Below are positions 52,675 through 61,802 of a stretch of DNA of 64,000 nt, one piece after another. The position numbers and the translations under genes are program-made. Under the pieces are notes generated by a model. That model saw only the letters and a list, made by a program, of their open reading frames with translations. It ran no database searches and was not told where the DNA came from. This DNA is from Brucella pecoris (GTDB taxonomy: Bacteria > Pseudomonadota > Alphaproteobacteria > Rhizobiales > Rhizobiaceae): the NCBI RefSeq assembly GCF_006376675.1, contig NZ_VEWK01000006.1, positions 124,001 through 188,000 on the forward strand, in the 5' to 3' direction. Each line of letters begins with the position of its first letter. The stretch's first letter is position 1.

Positions 52675-53796
52675 ATGACCCAGAGAAATCCAGAACAACA
52701 CCAGTCGCTTGCGTTGCGACTGTTCAAACCGGTTCTCGCCGGAGCAACGTTACGAGAACGTTCGGTTGCCTGCCTCGGCGCCTTGGTAGGTATTGCGCTG
52801 ACCGGCTTCATATCGAGTTTTCTGCTGGGAAATGGTCCCCATCTGCCGTTGATCGTTGCACCAATCGGCGCGTCGGCGGTTTTGCTCTTCGCAGTTCCGA
52901 CAAGTCCGCTGGCTCAGCCATGGTCGATCATCGGCGGCAACACAATTTCAGCTTTTGTGGGCTTGGCCGTGACCCAGTTTGTCGACGATCCAGCTTTGGC
53001 AATCGGTCTTGGTGTTGCTCTCGCCATCGCGGCGATGTCCGTTACCCGCAGCCTTCATCCGCCCGGCGGCGCTGCGGCACTAACGGCGGTTCTGGGTGGC
53101 TCGGCGGTTGCCAAGTGGGGTTTCCTTTTTCCACTTGTACCGGTCGCGCTGAATTCGTGCCTTCTTGTAGGGGTGGGTATCCTGTTTCACAAACTTTCAC
53201 GCAGGAAATACCCGCATGTGGCTGCCACTGCTCCCATCAACAAACACAGCACAGTTGATTTGCCGCCTTCGGTCCGTATGGGTATCCGTGAGGAAGACAT
53301 CGACCGGGCTTTGCTTGCTCTGGACGAAAGTTTCGATATTGATCGCAACGATCTTGGACGTTTGTTGCGACAAGTGGAGCTTGAAGTGTCCATTCGTTCA
53401 CATGGCGACCTGACATGTGCCGATATCATGTCGCGCGACGTCGTCAGCATCGATGAAGATGCGACGGCAAGCCAAGCTCGAGACCTGATCTTGCGGCACA
53501 ATCTCATGACCTTGCCCGTTCGTGCTCTCGATGGACACCTGAAGGGTGTGGTCGGTTTACGTGAATTGATGCATCCGGGCGACGATTTCAGAAACTATAT
53601 CGTGGAGGCTCCAACCGCGTCGCAGACCGATCCGGTCTTGAGCCTTTTGCCCAGCATGACCGATGGGTTGACGCATGCCGTCGTGGTCGTCGATGAAATG
53701 CGCCGTATCATCGGCTTGGTGTCACAGAGCGATCTTCTGAGCACGCTTGCCCGTTCTCTACCCAATGAAAAGCTGGTGCCTCTGAAAGCGGCATAA
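52675..53796 (+). CDS. HPP family membrane protein with CBS domains
   Basis: 373 aa. The first 180 residues hold four to five membrane segments with the HPP signature (PIGASAVLLFAVPTSPLAQPW, SLHPPGGAAALTAVLGG). The C-terminal 150 residues are two CBS repeats, first from DIMSRDVVSIDEDATASQARDLI and second from VLSLLPSMTDGLTHAVVVVDE, with GLVSQSDLL at the end. Likely a ligand-regulated membrane transporter; some HPP relatives take part in nitrite transport in plastids. Bacterial role unknown. Confidence 0.88.
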   Translation: MTQRNPEQHQSLALRLFKPVLAGATLRERSVACLGALVGIALTGFISSFLLGNGPHLPLIVAPIGASAVLLFAVPTSPLAQPWSIIGGNTISAFVGLAVTQFVDDPALAIGLGVALAIAAMSVTRSLHPPGGAAALTAVLGGSAVAKWGFLFPLVPVALNSCLLVGVGILFHKLSRRKYPHVAATAPINKHSTVDLPPSVRMGIREEDIDRALLALDESFDIDRNDLGRLLRQVELEVSIRSHGDLTCADIMSRDVVSIDEDATASQARDLILRHNLMTLPVRALDGHLKGVVGLRELMHPGDDFRNYIVEAPTASQTDPVLSLLPSMTDGLTHAVVVVDEMRRIIGLVSQSDLLSTLARSLPNEKLVPLKAA

Positions 53797-53833
53797 CCTG
53801 CTGGTCTACGCTGCGCTATTGAATTAGAACGAT

Positions 53834-53862
53834 TTTCCGGGCAGGGTTTTCCAGCCCGGAAA
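53834..53862 (+). promoter_or_regulatory. Hairpin between HPP-CBS and AI-2E-family genes
   Basis: TTTCCGGGC (53834-53842) and GCCCGGAAA (53854-53862), perfect 9-bp stem with an 11-nt loop, 37 nt after the HPP gene stop and 16 nt before the next start. It may be a weak terminator or stabiliser. Confidence 0.55.
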
Positions 53863-53878
53863 TCTTCAGCAGGTGATT

Positions 53879-54946
53879 ATGTCCGTCCAGCGTGCGAGCT
53901 TCTATATTCTACTGGCACTGGTCACCATCGCCTTTGCGTGGTTGCTGCTGCCTTATTATTCGGCGGTTCTCTGGGCCGTTATCCTCGCCGTGGTTTTCTC
54001 GCCGGTACAGCAGCGCCTTGAGCGTCTGCTCGGCGGTCGGAAGAATATTGCAGCTCTGCTTTCTGTGCTCATGTGCATCTGTCTGGTCATCATTCCGATG
54101 CTCGCGATTTTCGGCTCGCTGGTGCAGGAGGGGAACTCTCTCTATCAACGCCTGAGTAGTCGCGAGTTCGATCTGAACAGCTATATCTCGCGCATTCTGA
54201 ACGCCTTGCCGGATTCGCTGGAGGAGTGGCTGACCCGGTTTGAACTGGGTAATTTTGCCGAATGGCGCTCGCGTATATCGTCTGCGATCATGCAAGGCAG
54301 TCAGCTTTTTGCGGGAAAACTGGTCAGCTTCGGCCAGAACACGCTGCAATTCTTCATTGGCTTCGGAATCATGCTTTATCTGCTGTTCTTTCTGTTTCGC
54401 GACGGTGCGGATCTTGGACGAAAGATCAGGCAGGCCATTCCGCTTAACGATGACTATACGCGGCAGTTTCTGGAAAAGTTTACCGCTGTCATCCGTGCGA
54501 CTGTGAAGGGCAATATCATCATCGCCATCATTCAGGGCTCGATTGGCGGCGTGACATTTTGGCTTCTAGGAGTGGAAGCGGCCTTGCTCTGGGGCGTTAT
54601 GATGACATTTCTTTCCATGCTGCCGGCTGTCGGTGCCGCACTTGTCTGGGTGCCGGCGGCAGCTTGGTTTTTTGCAAGCGGGGAATGGATCGGCGGAAGC
54701 ATTCTGGTTTTCGTCGGCGTATTCGTGATCGGGCTGGTCGATAATCTCCTGCGTCCGCCGCTTGTCGGAAAGGGAACTCGCATGCCCGATTACGTCGTTC
54801 TGATATCCACAGTCGGCGGTATTTCGTTGATCGGGATCAACGGTTTTGTGGTCGGCCCGCTGATTGCCGCTATGTTCATCGCCGCATGGTCGCTTCTGGC
54901 AGAAGAGCAGAAGAGCAAGGGTTCTGCACAACTGCCAAAAGACTAA
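53879..54946 (+). CDS. AI-2E family transporter
   Basis: 355 aa with eight predicted membrane segments in the pattern of the AI-2E (TqsA/PerM/YdiK) family. A paired N-terminal hairpin (LLPYYSAVLWAVILAVVFSP) is followed by a soluble stretch about 80-150 and the C-terminal block with GVEAALLWGVMMTFLSMLPAVG and DNLLRPPLVGKGTRMPDYVV (the last is a family signature). ATG 53879 is preferred to GTG 53873. Substrates in this family range from AI-2 to Na+/H+. It ends 4 bp before a convergent gene. Confidence 0.88.
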   Translation: MSVQRASFYILLALVTIAFAWLLLPYYSAVLWAVILAVVFSPVQQRLERLLGGRKNIAALLSVLMCICLVIIPMLAIFGSLVQEGNSLYQRLSSREFDLNSYISRILNALPDSLEEWLTRFELGNFAEWRSRISSAIMQGSQLFAGKLVSFGQNTLQFFIGFGIMLYLLFFLFRDGADLGRKIRQAIPLNDDYTRQFLEKFTAVIRATVKGNIIIAIIQGSIGGVTFWLLGVEAALLWGVMMTFLSMLPAVGAALVWVPAAAWFFASGEWIGGSILVFVGVFVIGLVDNLLRPPLVGKGTRMPDYVVLISTVGGISLIGINGFVVGPLIAAMFIAAWSLLAEEQKSKGSAQLPKD

Positions 54947-54950
54947 ATCT

Positions 54951-56132
54951 TCAGGCGACTTTCAGTTCGGCGATGGGAAGTCCGGTTTCGGTCATCTTGT
55001 TGTCGACGCCGTTTTCGTCGAGAAACTGCTTCATCTCGGCATAGGTTTCGAACCATGCCCGATTATATTTGTCGAACAGCGACTGATCCCAATAGTCTTC
55101 CAGTCGGAAAGGTTTTTCGCTGAAGACATCATAGCTCGGAATCTTGTAGGTTTCAGCGAATTCGGCTGTTCGGCTGTCGTAGGTAAAATAGATAGACGGC
55201 ACGCCATTGGCCAGCGCCATTAGATTGCCGTGCAGACGATAACCAAGGACGAGCTGCTGCCTGCGCACCAGTTCCTCGTAATCGGCGACGACATCCGAAT
55301 AGAACATGCGATGACGATAGAGGTTTTCTATCGTCTCATCGAAATACCAGTCCGCTGTCCAGCGATGGTTCTTGAGGGCTGCTATAGCCTCTTCCTTCTG
55401 CTCCGCTGTGCCGAAGACCATCTTCTTTTCATCGATTTCGCCCTGCGCCATCAATGTCACATCGAAGCGTTTGGCCATGGATTTGATGAGGTCGCGGTGA
55501 CGGGTGAGATATTGTTCTATGTCCTGCGCATAGGCCGGTGAAACCTCGCGGCGAACCGTAACGCCGACTTGGGCAACGTTTTCCAGCGGCGGCAACTTGA
55601 TGCGCAGATGCTGGTTGTTGCGACGAAACGCGGTTGGGCAGCCGACGATGCGCACATTGCGAATGCCGATATCGTTCAGTACCTGGGCCGTGTAAGCGCC
55701 GCGCACACCGATGGACGTCGTGGAATCTGCAATGATGCGCAGGACCGCCTTCGTCTCTTCGGAAAGCTGTATTTCCCCTCTGACCGGCGCTTGCGCTCCG
55801 ACGCCGAATGCGATGACCGGCAGTTTCAGCCGCTGTAATACCGGGATCGTGTCGCGCCAGTTCATATCCTTGTTGATATAGTTCGAACCGCGCAGGATCA
55901 CATAATCATATTCTTCACGCAGCCGATCGATCTTCTCGGGTGAGAAATTGGTGATCGGGAGTTCGGAAGCCTTCTCGTAATTCATCAGCTTCAACGATGA
56001 CTCGAAGACGAAGGCATCGCCGATGTTGTGATAATGATTGATGCTGCCCTGAACGTCGGTGTGACGATACCAGCGGACATTGTCGTGATCGTACACTTCT
56101 CCCGCAGGGATCATGACGAGGGCGCGTGCCAT
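54951..56132 (-). CDS. Polysaccharide pyruvyl transferase family protein
   Basis: 393 aa. Family features: NIGDAFVFESSLKLM near residue 35, VILRGSNYINKDMNWRD, IGVRGAYTAQVLNDIGIRNVRIVGCPT (in running parts) and the C-terminal LVLGYRLHGNLMALANGVPSIYF. It would transfer pyruvate from PEP to a sugar of the glycan made by this cluster. ATG 56132 (MARALVMIPAGE) is preceded by AGGAAG; longer readings overlap the GT4 gene and lack homology. Last gene of the minus-strand cluster. Confidence 0.87.
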   Translation of the reverse strand: MARALVMIPAGEVYDHDNVRWYRHTDVQGSINHYHNIGDAFVFESSLKLMNYEKASELPITNFSPEKIDRLREEYDYVILRGSNYINKDMNWRDTIPVLQRLKLPVIAFGVGAQAPVRGEIQLSEETKAVLRIIADSTTSIGVRGAYTAQVLNDIGIRNVRIVGCPTAFRRNNQHLRIKLPPLENVAQVGVTVRREVSPAYAQDIEQYLTRHRDLIKSMAKRFDVTLMAQGEIDEKKMVFGTAEQKEEAIAALKNHRWTADWYFDETIENLYRHRMFYSDVVADYEELVRRQQLVLGYRLHGNLMALANGVPSIYFTYDSRTAEFAETYKIPSYDVFSEKPFRLEDYWDQSLFDKYNRAWFETYAEMKQFLDENGVDNKMTETGLPIAELKVA

Positions 56133-56169
56133 ACGGTCTTCCTTCTGTTTCACTAAGGTCAAGCCAGGC

Positions 56170-57492
56170 TCAGCTTGCCTGAGAAAGAGCAGTTTGCGTA
56201 ACTGCCGGTTTCTGTCTGCGCGGTTTTGACTCACGCAGCCTTTTATAAAGATCGAGATGCTCCTTGGCGCAGTCGACATAATGGACCGGATTGCGGATGG
56301 AATGATGCAACCTGTCCCATATGCTCGGCGCGCTCAGCACTTCTGTAAAGCGGTCGGCCAGATCCTCGGCGCTGCGAACACGGAAATGCAGGCCGTCTTC
56401 GCCGTCGCGGATCTTTTCAGCCATGCCGCCGATATTCGAGCAGATGACCGGGCGGCGATGGTGCAGCGCCTCCTGAATGACGATGGGTGAATTTTCCCAC
56501 CAGATCGAGGGCATGACCACCCAGTCGACCGACTGCATGAGGCGTGGCATTTCAGCATTCTGGTAGGCGCCGTAGAACCGCACGCGCGGACCGGCTTCTT
56601 CAATCAGTTTCTGCATGCGCTCCTGAAAGGCGGGCGGCTGCTTTTCCAGATTGCCACCGAAGATCATCAGGCGGGAATCCTCGCCCCAGACCTGTTCCGG
56701 TACACGTGATACGGCATCGACCAGCACATCTATACCCTTGAACGGGTTGATCTGACCGAAAAAGGCAAAGCGGCTGCGTCGAGGGTTAGGACCGGTCAGC
56801 TCGCGCGGAGGGGTAACATCACGGATGGCGATGCCGTTTTCGATGACTGCCATCTTGTCTGGATTGAGACCCCATTCGAGATAGCGATTGGCGAGAAACT
56901 CGCTCGGCGAGACGAAGGCGTCGGCCAATTCCAGCATGCCGCGCACAAAGCGTTCTCGCTTGAGGAAACGCGCTGGCGGTATCTGCGGAAAACAGGCGTG
57001 GCAATCAATGGGGGATGCCTCATTGCAGAGCTTGGACGTCCCAGCTTTGACCATCTGGCCGTCATTGTTGCATATGGACAGAAACTCGTGAAACGTTACC
57101 AGAATGATGCGATCCGGCAGTGCCTCACGGATGGCATAGAGCGTTTCAAGTCCGAGTCCGAGAACATGATGAAAATGCACGATATCCGGGTCGAAGTCGC
57201 GGACAAAGCGCAGCAGGTCGCGGCGGATTTCATCGGTGTTCTTGTTCGACAGATAGAAGTGATCGTACTCATCCGCATGGAACAGGATTTCGTCGCTGGC
57301 ACGCCGCATGCTCATCAGCGCCGTCGTGCCATGCCGAGGGATCGGGTGAGCGGCCCGTGCCAGATAGACCGATTGCACACCGGGAACGGTGTTCAACCCC
57401 TTGTGCAGATTGTAGGAAGCGATTTCACCGCCACCGAGCGAGATCGAAGGGTGAGCATGTGAGATGACGAGAACACGGAGTTTATCGCTCAT
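56170..57492 (-). CDS. Glycosyltransferase family 4 with four-cysteine motif
   Basis: 440-aa GT-B transferase. N-terminal VLVISHAHPSISLGGGEIAS, donor domain from RFAFFGQINPFKGIDVLV, and SIWWENSPIVIQEALHHRRPVIC as the E-x7-E region. Cysteines C141, C156, C164 and C167 in the acceptor domain have spacing C-x14-C-x7-C-x2-C, exactly as in the paralogue at 60543-61802, suggesting a structural metal site. Overlaps the 753-aa gene by 4 bp. Sugar specificity unknown. Confidence 0.88.
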   Translation of the reverse strand: MSDKLRVLVISHAHPSISLGGGEIASYNLHKGLNTVPGVQSVYLARAAHPIPRHGTTALMSMRRASDEILFHADEYDHFYLSNKNTDEIRRDLLRFVRDFDPDIVHFHHVLGLGLETLYAIREALPDRIILVTFHEFLSICNNDGQMVKAGTSKLCNEASPIDCHACFPQIPPARFLKRERFVRGMLELADAFVSPSEFLANRYLEWGLNPDKMAVIENGIAIRDVTPPRELTGPNPRRSRFAFFGQINPFKGIDVLVDAVSRVPEQVWGEDSRLMIFGGNLEKQPPAFQERMQKLIEEAGPRVRFYGAYQNAEMPRLMQSVDWVVMPSIWWENSPIVIQEALHHRRPVICSNIGGMAEKIRDGEDGLHFRVRSAEDLADRFTEVLSAPSIWDRLHHSIRNPVHYVDCAKEHLDLYKRLRESKPRRQKPAVTQTALSQAS

Positions 57493-59750
57493 GCGGGTTC
57501 CTCCGTCTCTACCTTGCGTCTGCCAGCGAGAATGGAGGACCAGCGTGCATCGAAGACCTGCCGGTCAATGCGTTCAATGAGGGCAATGGTCGATGCCCTG
57601 TCGGTTACGGATGTGTCGTCAGCTCCAAGCATCTGTGCTGAAGGCAACCAGTAGGAGCGCAAGCCCGATTGTTTCAGTTTCAATCCGAGATCCAATCCCT
57701 TTTCATGGGTGCCGAGATAGCCGCGCGTAAAGCCACCGACGGAAAACAGGGCTTCACGCGGAAGGATGCAGCACTCGAATGTTGCCGTGGCCACTTCTGT
57801 CAATGACATGCCCGAAACGGCATCGATGGGGTAACCAGCATAACGACTGATCAGAGCGCGATCTGCCGACATGCCGGATTGCGGTCCAGCAACCCAGGTT
57901 CCCGCCCAGCGAATTGAATCATCCTCATAGGCAAGGGTGGGAGAGAGAACGCAGTCCTTGTGCGCTTCATAGGCGCTGACGAGCTTGTTCAGCCATCCGG
58001 AGCGGCGCGGCAGCAGTGAGCCCGCCAGAAATATCACCTGATCCGTCGAAACTGTGCGGGCACCGACTTCGAGCGCATCGTAGAGGTCTTCCGATCCTGT
58101 GGCGGAAACGAGGCGGATACGCAGGCGATAGAAATCTGCAAGACGTCTGATCTGCACGCCGACACGGTCGATGATCTCGGTCGCAGCCGCAATCACGATC
58201 GGCGCGATGCGCGTTTCGGGATCGAGCGCAAGAAGTGCAAGCAATGGTTCGATTTCCTCGACGCGCTCGTCGATACCAATGATGATCGCTGGCCCTATCG
58301 CATCTTCGAATGGGCCGAGATCCACCACGCCAAAGACTTCCGGCGCAGGACGATTGACGCCGCGCAACAAAGGCACGAGCTGCTGGTCGACAATATGACG
58401 CAAAGCCCACGCATTCGGGTCAGTTGCGCGGATTTGCCGGACGATGGCGTCACGTGACGTGAGGCGGGTCGGCGTCAATGGAAAGAAAGCACGCCGTCCG
58501 TCGCTGATCGCAAGTTCGAGATAGAACGGCGAGGTGCTGTCACCGGCAAGTTCCGGCGCGAAGGCCACGAAACCATGGGCGTGACGGTTGGGATCGAGAC
58601 CTGCATTGAAGGGAGGCTGATTATCGAACTCTCGCGTGACGTCCGGTCGGTCGATACGAGTCCAGTTGGTGTCGATCTGAATTTCACCGCGATGACGGCG
58701 CAGTTTCACTCTTTCCACATGGCTGTCGGGATCGAGCAGCCAGCCGGAAATCAGCATTCCACTCCCTTCGACCCGGAAGACGTTGTCAATGCCCATCCGG
58801 ACAGGAAAGGGAAGGCTGGACACTGTATCTGCCCCGTCGAAACGGTTTGCGGCGGAACGCATACGCAGAAGAATGTCCGTCGAGCTGCGTACCCGTGGCA
58901 GGATAGCCCGGATATGGCCCGGTGTCTCACGGGAGCCGGACAATAGCCTGCGGTCGTAGACTTCGGTAAAACGCCAGCCCCGTCGTCCGCGAAACAAAAG
59001 CCGTTCGATATCGGTGGGTTCGACCGGCTCATTGGCAAGCAGAAGGCCTGCAAATCCGGAAGCTTCATCGTTCAGGTCGGGACGGGCAAAAACGCTGACT
59101 GCACATTCAGCAAGCGAAGGGTTCTTACCGCTGATCAACAGGCGGGTAACTGCCGGCGTCAGATCCTGTGCCCAGCCCTGCACAAAAATCTCGCCTTCAT
59201 CGCTGCCGCCGATGAGCTCGATACAGCCATCGGAGCGGGCTCCCGCCTGCAGCAGAACGGTGATGGCCGAAAGTTTCTTCCGGCTGATAGGACCTGAAAT
59301 CAACCCTTCCACGAGTTCATCGATGACGCCCGGTAAGCCGGGCCCGGCAAGATCGCCTATCATCGCCACGAAATCGCCGATGGAAGCGGAACGCGACGCA
59401 AAATTGTAGCGCGCAACCTTTGCCCGGTGCTGGAACATAATCGTCTTGAGGGTGCCGCGGCGCAAAGCACCTGTTGGCACGATGGCGACAAAGCCATGCG
59501 TCCCGGCAGGCGAAGGTTCTTTGAGCGGCCATGTGATCAGACTTGTCTTCACACTCATGGCGGGGTCGCCATTGAGAAAAGCCGTTACCTGATCGTTTGC
59601 GGCACTCCCGATGCCGAGTACCAGCACCAGCGTGTCTTCGATCACGCTGCCGACGACCATCTCGCCCTCCATCATCATGGGAGGACGATCCGGTGACCGG
59701 GTCGGTCTTGCGGTCGGCTGCTGCGTAATTGGTCTTTCGTCTTGCGCCAT
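57489..59750 (-). CDS. Multidomain protein with degenerate GT2-like domain
   Basis: 753 aa. Three divergent copies of a beta module are visible near 41-91, 186-236 and 326-398, the latter two with GW-x-x-D (QGWAQDL, SGWLLDPDS) plus RPD and a closing HGF/SGF. The C-terminal part (about 485-730) follows the GT2 layout, with SGWLNKLV and FECCILPREALFSVGGFTRGYLG. Where the neighbouring GT2 has LNSDVVP, this protein reads LAGSLLP (575-581), so the DXD-type metal motif is missing. It may be a non-catalytic scaffold or use another mechanism. Coupled by 4 bp to the following GT4 gene. Confidence 0.75.
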   Translation of the reverse strand: MAQDERPITQQPTARPTRSPDRPPMMMEGEMVVGSVIEDTLVLVLGIGSAANDQVTAFLNGDPAMSVKTSLITWPLKEPSPAGTHGFVAIVPTGALRRGTLKTIMFQHRAKVARYNFASRSASIGDFVAMIGDLAGPGLPGVIDELVEGLISGPISRKKLSAITVLLQAGARSDGCIELIGGSDEGEIFVQGWAQDLTPAVTRLLISGKNPSLAECAVSVFARPDLNDEASGFAGLLLANEPVEPTDIERLLFRGRRGWRFTEVYDRRLLSGSRETPGHIRAILPRVRSSTDILLRMRSAANRFDGADTVSSLPFPVRMGIDNVFRVEGSGMLISGWLLDPDSHVERVKLRRHRGEIQIDTNWTRIDRPDVTREFDNQPPFNAGLDPNRHAHGFVAFAPELAGDSTSPFYLELAISDGRRAFFPLTPTRLTSRDAIVRQIRATDPNAWALRHIVDQQLVPLLRGVNRPAPEVFGVVDLGPFEDAIGPAIIIGIDERVEEIEPLLALLALDPETRIAPIVIAAATEIIDRVGVQIRRLADFYRLRIRLVSATGSEDLYDALEVGARTVSTDQVIFLAGSLLPRRSGWLNKLVSAYEAHKDCVLSPTLAYEDDSIRWAGTWVAGPQSGMSADRALISRYAGYPIDAVSGMSLTEVATATFECCILPREALFSVGGFTRGYLGTHEKGLDLGLKLKQSGLRSYWLPSAQMLGADDTSVTDRASTIALIERIDRQVFDARWSSILAGRRKVETEEPA

Positions 59751-59761
59751 GAGATGTTTCC

Positions 59762-60532
59762 TCAGGGCATAACCGCAAGGGTCAGCAGGGCGCCAGCGAC
59801 GAAACCGGTCAAAACGGCAGCCAACAAAAACAGGAACTTGAGATCGCCGCCGCTGCGCTTGCGCACTTCGTCCATGCGTTGTTCCAGTCCCGCAACAACG
59901 CCGTCCATGCGCATGATATGCACGTCGAGTTCTGTCATGCGCTGATGGAGATCAGTGCGCAGGCCGTCGACGGAACTTGCAATGTCAAGCAGTTCGGCGG
60001 GGGCGGCATTGCCGGACGCATCCAGGGTTGGCGCGACGCGCTGCAACGATCGCTGGTTGACCTGCAACTGGCGTTGCGCCGCCATCAGCATGTCGAGCTT
60101 GTCCAGAATACGCGTCATCGGAGCGGCGATAAGCGCTTCGGCTGCCTGTTCGTCAGGCTTCGGCACGCGCAGCTTCTGCTCTGTGCCGGAAGCATTGGCC
60201 GCGACGACCACGAGTTCGCCGGCCCGAGCGGCTGCGAATTGCGGCAGCATCACTTCAAAAGCGTGCTTGCCGTCGCCGATACCGTTGCGCTTCAGGTCGG
60301 GACGATCCTTATCGGCAGGCGCTTCGGCAATAGGCTTGTCGTCCAGCAGAACGCGGATCAGAAGCCTTTCGGTCGGAACGGAAGGATCGAAGGCCCAACC
60401 GTAGAGACGGCCTTCCTCAATGGCATCAACGCGTCCTTTCATGGCTTCGGTCCTTTGAGGCCCGGCTGCGGTATTGGGTGCCGCTGCCTGCTTTGTTTCC
60501 CCCTCGGATGGAACTTTGGTCGCGATGTTCAT
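59762..60532 (-). CDS. GWxxDP-module protein with coiled coil and C-terminal anchor
   Basis: 256 aa. Residues 31-118 form a beta module (GRLYGWAFDPSVPTERL, DRPDLKRNGIGDGKHAFEV) that recurs in Rhizobiales glycan proteins and resembles modules in two neighbouring proteins. Residues about 150-225 are helical and likely coiled coil (LHQRMTELDVHIMRMDGVV). The last about 25 residues are one transmembrane helix (FLFLLAAVLTGFVAGALLTL), giving a tail-anchored protein with its bulk in the cytoplasm. Not an enzyme by any motif seen; perhaps an assembly or tethering factor for the cluster's transferases. Confidence 0.78.
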   Translation of the reverse strand: MNIATKVPSEGETKQAAAPNTAAGPQRTEAMKGRVDAIEEGRLYGWAFDPSVPTERLLIRVLLDDKPIAEAPADKDRPDLKRNGIGDGKHAFEVMLPQFAAARAGELVVVAANASGTEQKLRVPKPDEQAAEALIAAPMTRILDKLDMLMAAQRQLQVNQRSLQRVAPTLDASGNAAPAELLDIASSVDGLRTDLHQRMTELDVHIMRMDGVVAGLEQRMDEVRKRSGGDLKFLFLLAAVLTGFVAGALLTLAVMP

Positions 60533-60542
60533 GATTTACCTC

Positions 60543-61802
60543 TTATGCTGCCTCGACACGTGCGATACGCAATGTCCCGATCAGATCGAGATAGCGTGCG
60601 GCGGTAGTGTCGATGGTATCCGGATGACGCGCATTCTCGCTGAGTGACTGGCGCAAATCCGGGTCTTCCGCCATTCGACGCATCGCCTGGGCGAGCGCGA
60701 GCGGATCATTTGGCGGAACGGTGAGGCCATTCACCTCATTTTCAATCATCTCGGCCATTCCACCGATATTGCTACATATGACAGGGCGGTTCTGTCCCTG
60801 TGCTTCCTGAATGACGAGCGGGGCATTTTCCCACCAGATCGACGGCATGATCGCGCAATCGACGGCCTGGATCAGTTGGGCGATATCCTCCCGGCGATAA
60901 GCACCCCGACGCTGGACGGAGGGGTATGTCTCCGCAAAGAGCCGCTCGATTTCATTGACGAAGCTTTCGCTTTGAAATGGTGCTGCACCGTGCACGCGCA
61001 GTTCGAAATCGAAACCCTCTGAAATAAGCTGTTGTGCAGCTTCAAGCAGGACTGTGGCGCCTTTCCACGGATTGAGATTGCCGAAATAGCCGAAGACCGG
61101 TTTGCTGCGGGCCGCTGGCTTTAGCTCGATAGCAGGCCGTTCCGGCTGGCCGTTGGGTATGACGCTGATCAGCTCTTTCGCAAGCCCCCATTCAACGTAA
61201 CGCTGCTTCAGAAATTCGCTCGGTGAAACGAAAGCATCGACGGCGCTGAGCAGCGATTTGATATGCCGCTCGCGCAGTACAAACTTATCCAAGGAGATGT
61301 CCTTGAAACAGGCATGACATCTGTCGGGACCGGCCCCATGGCACAGTTCCTTGCCACTGGTGCGGACCATCAATCCGTCATGGTGACAGATGGAGTAATA
61401 ATCGTGCAAAGTCAGAATGATACGACAATCGGGTAAAGTGCGACGCACGATATGCGGAAACTCGGCGCCGAGCAAAAGCAGGTGGTGCAGGTGGACGACA
61501 TCAGGCTTGAAGTCCTGCAATAGCTCGACGATGTCGGGAACGATCCCGTAAAGGTCAATCTGACTCATGTAGAAGCGGTCGAAATGGCCAGACCAGAGCA
61601 GGATCTCGTCGCCGCCATTGCCGATGCTCTGAAAGCTTGTGCCGGGGCGGGCCTCACGATGCACCTTGTTGGTAGCCCCCATAAACATGGCTTCGCAACC
61701 GGCGCGCTGATAGGCCCGAAACAGGTCGTGTGCGAAAATCTCCGTTCCACCGGGATGCAGTGACGGGTGGTTATGGGCTGCTATAAGGACACGCGGCGCC
61801 AT
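60543..61802 (-). CDS. Glycosyltransferase family 4 with four-cysteine motif
   Basis: 419-aa GT-B transferase, a clear paralogue of the gene at 56170-57492. It has VLIAAHNHPSLHPGGTEIFA at the start, PVFGYFGNLNPWKGATVLLE opening the donor domain and SIWWENAPLVIQEAQGQNRPVIC as the E-x7-E region. Cysteines C139, C154, C162 and C165 repeat the C-x14-C-x7-C-x2-C pattern. Its start overlaps the methyltransferase stop by 1 bp. Confidence 0.88.
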   Translation of the reverse strand: MAPRVLIAAHNHPSLHPGGTEIFAHDLFRAYQRAGCEAMFMGATNKVHREARPGTSFQSIGNGGDEILLWSGHFDRFYMSQIDLYGIVPDIVELLQDFKPDVVHLHHLLLLGAEFPHIVRRTLPDCRIILTLHDYYSICHHDGLMVRTSGKELCHGAGPDRCHACFKDISLDKFVLRERHIKSLLSAVDAFVSPSEFLKQRYVEWGLAKELISVIPNGQPERPAIELKPAARSKPVFGYFGNLNPWKGATVLLEAAQQLISEGFDFELRVHGAAPFQSESFVNEIERLFAETYPSVQRRGAYRREDIAQLIQAVDCAIMPSIWWENAPLVIQEAQGQNRPVICSNIGGMAEMIENEVNGLTVPPNDPLALAQAMRRMAEDPDLRQSLSENARHPDTIDTTAARYLDLIGTLRIARVEAA

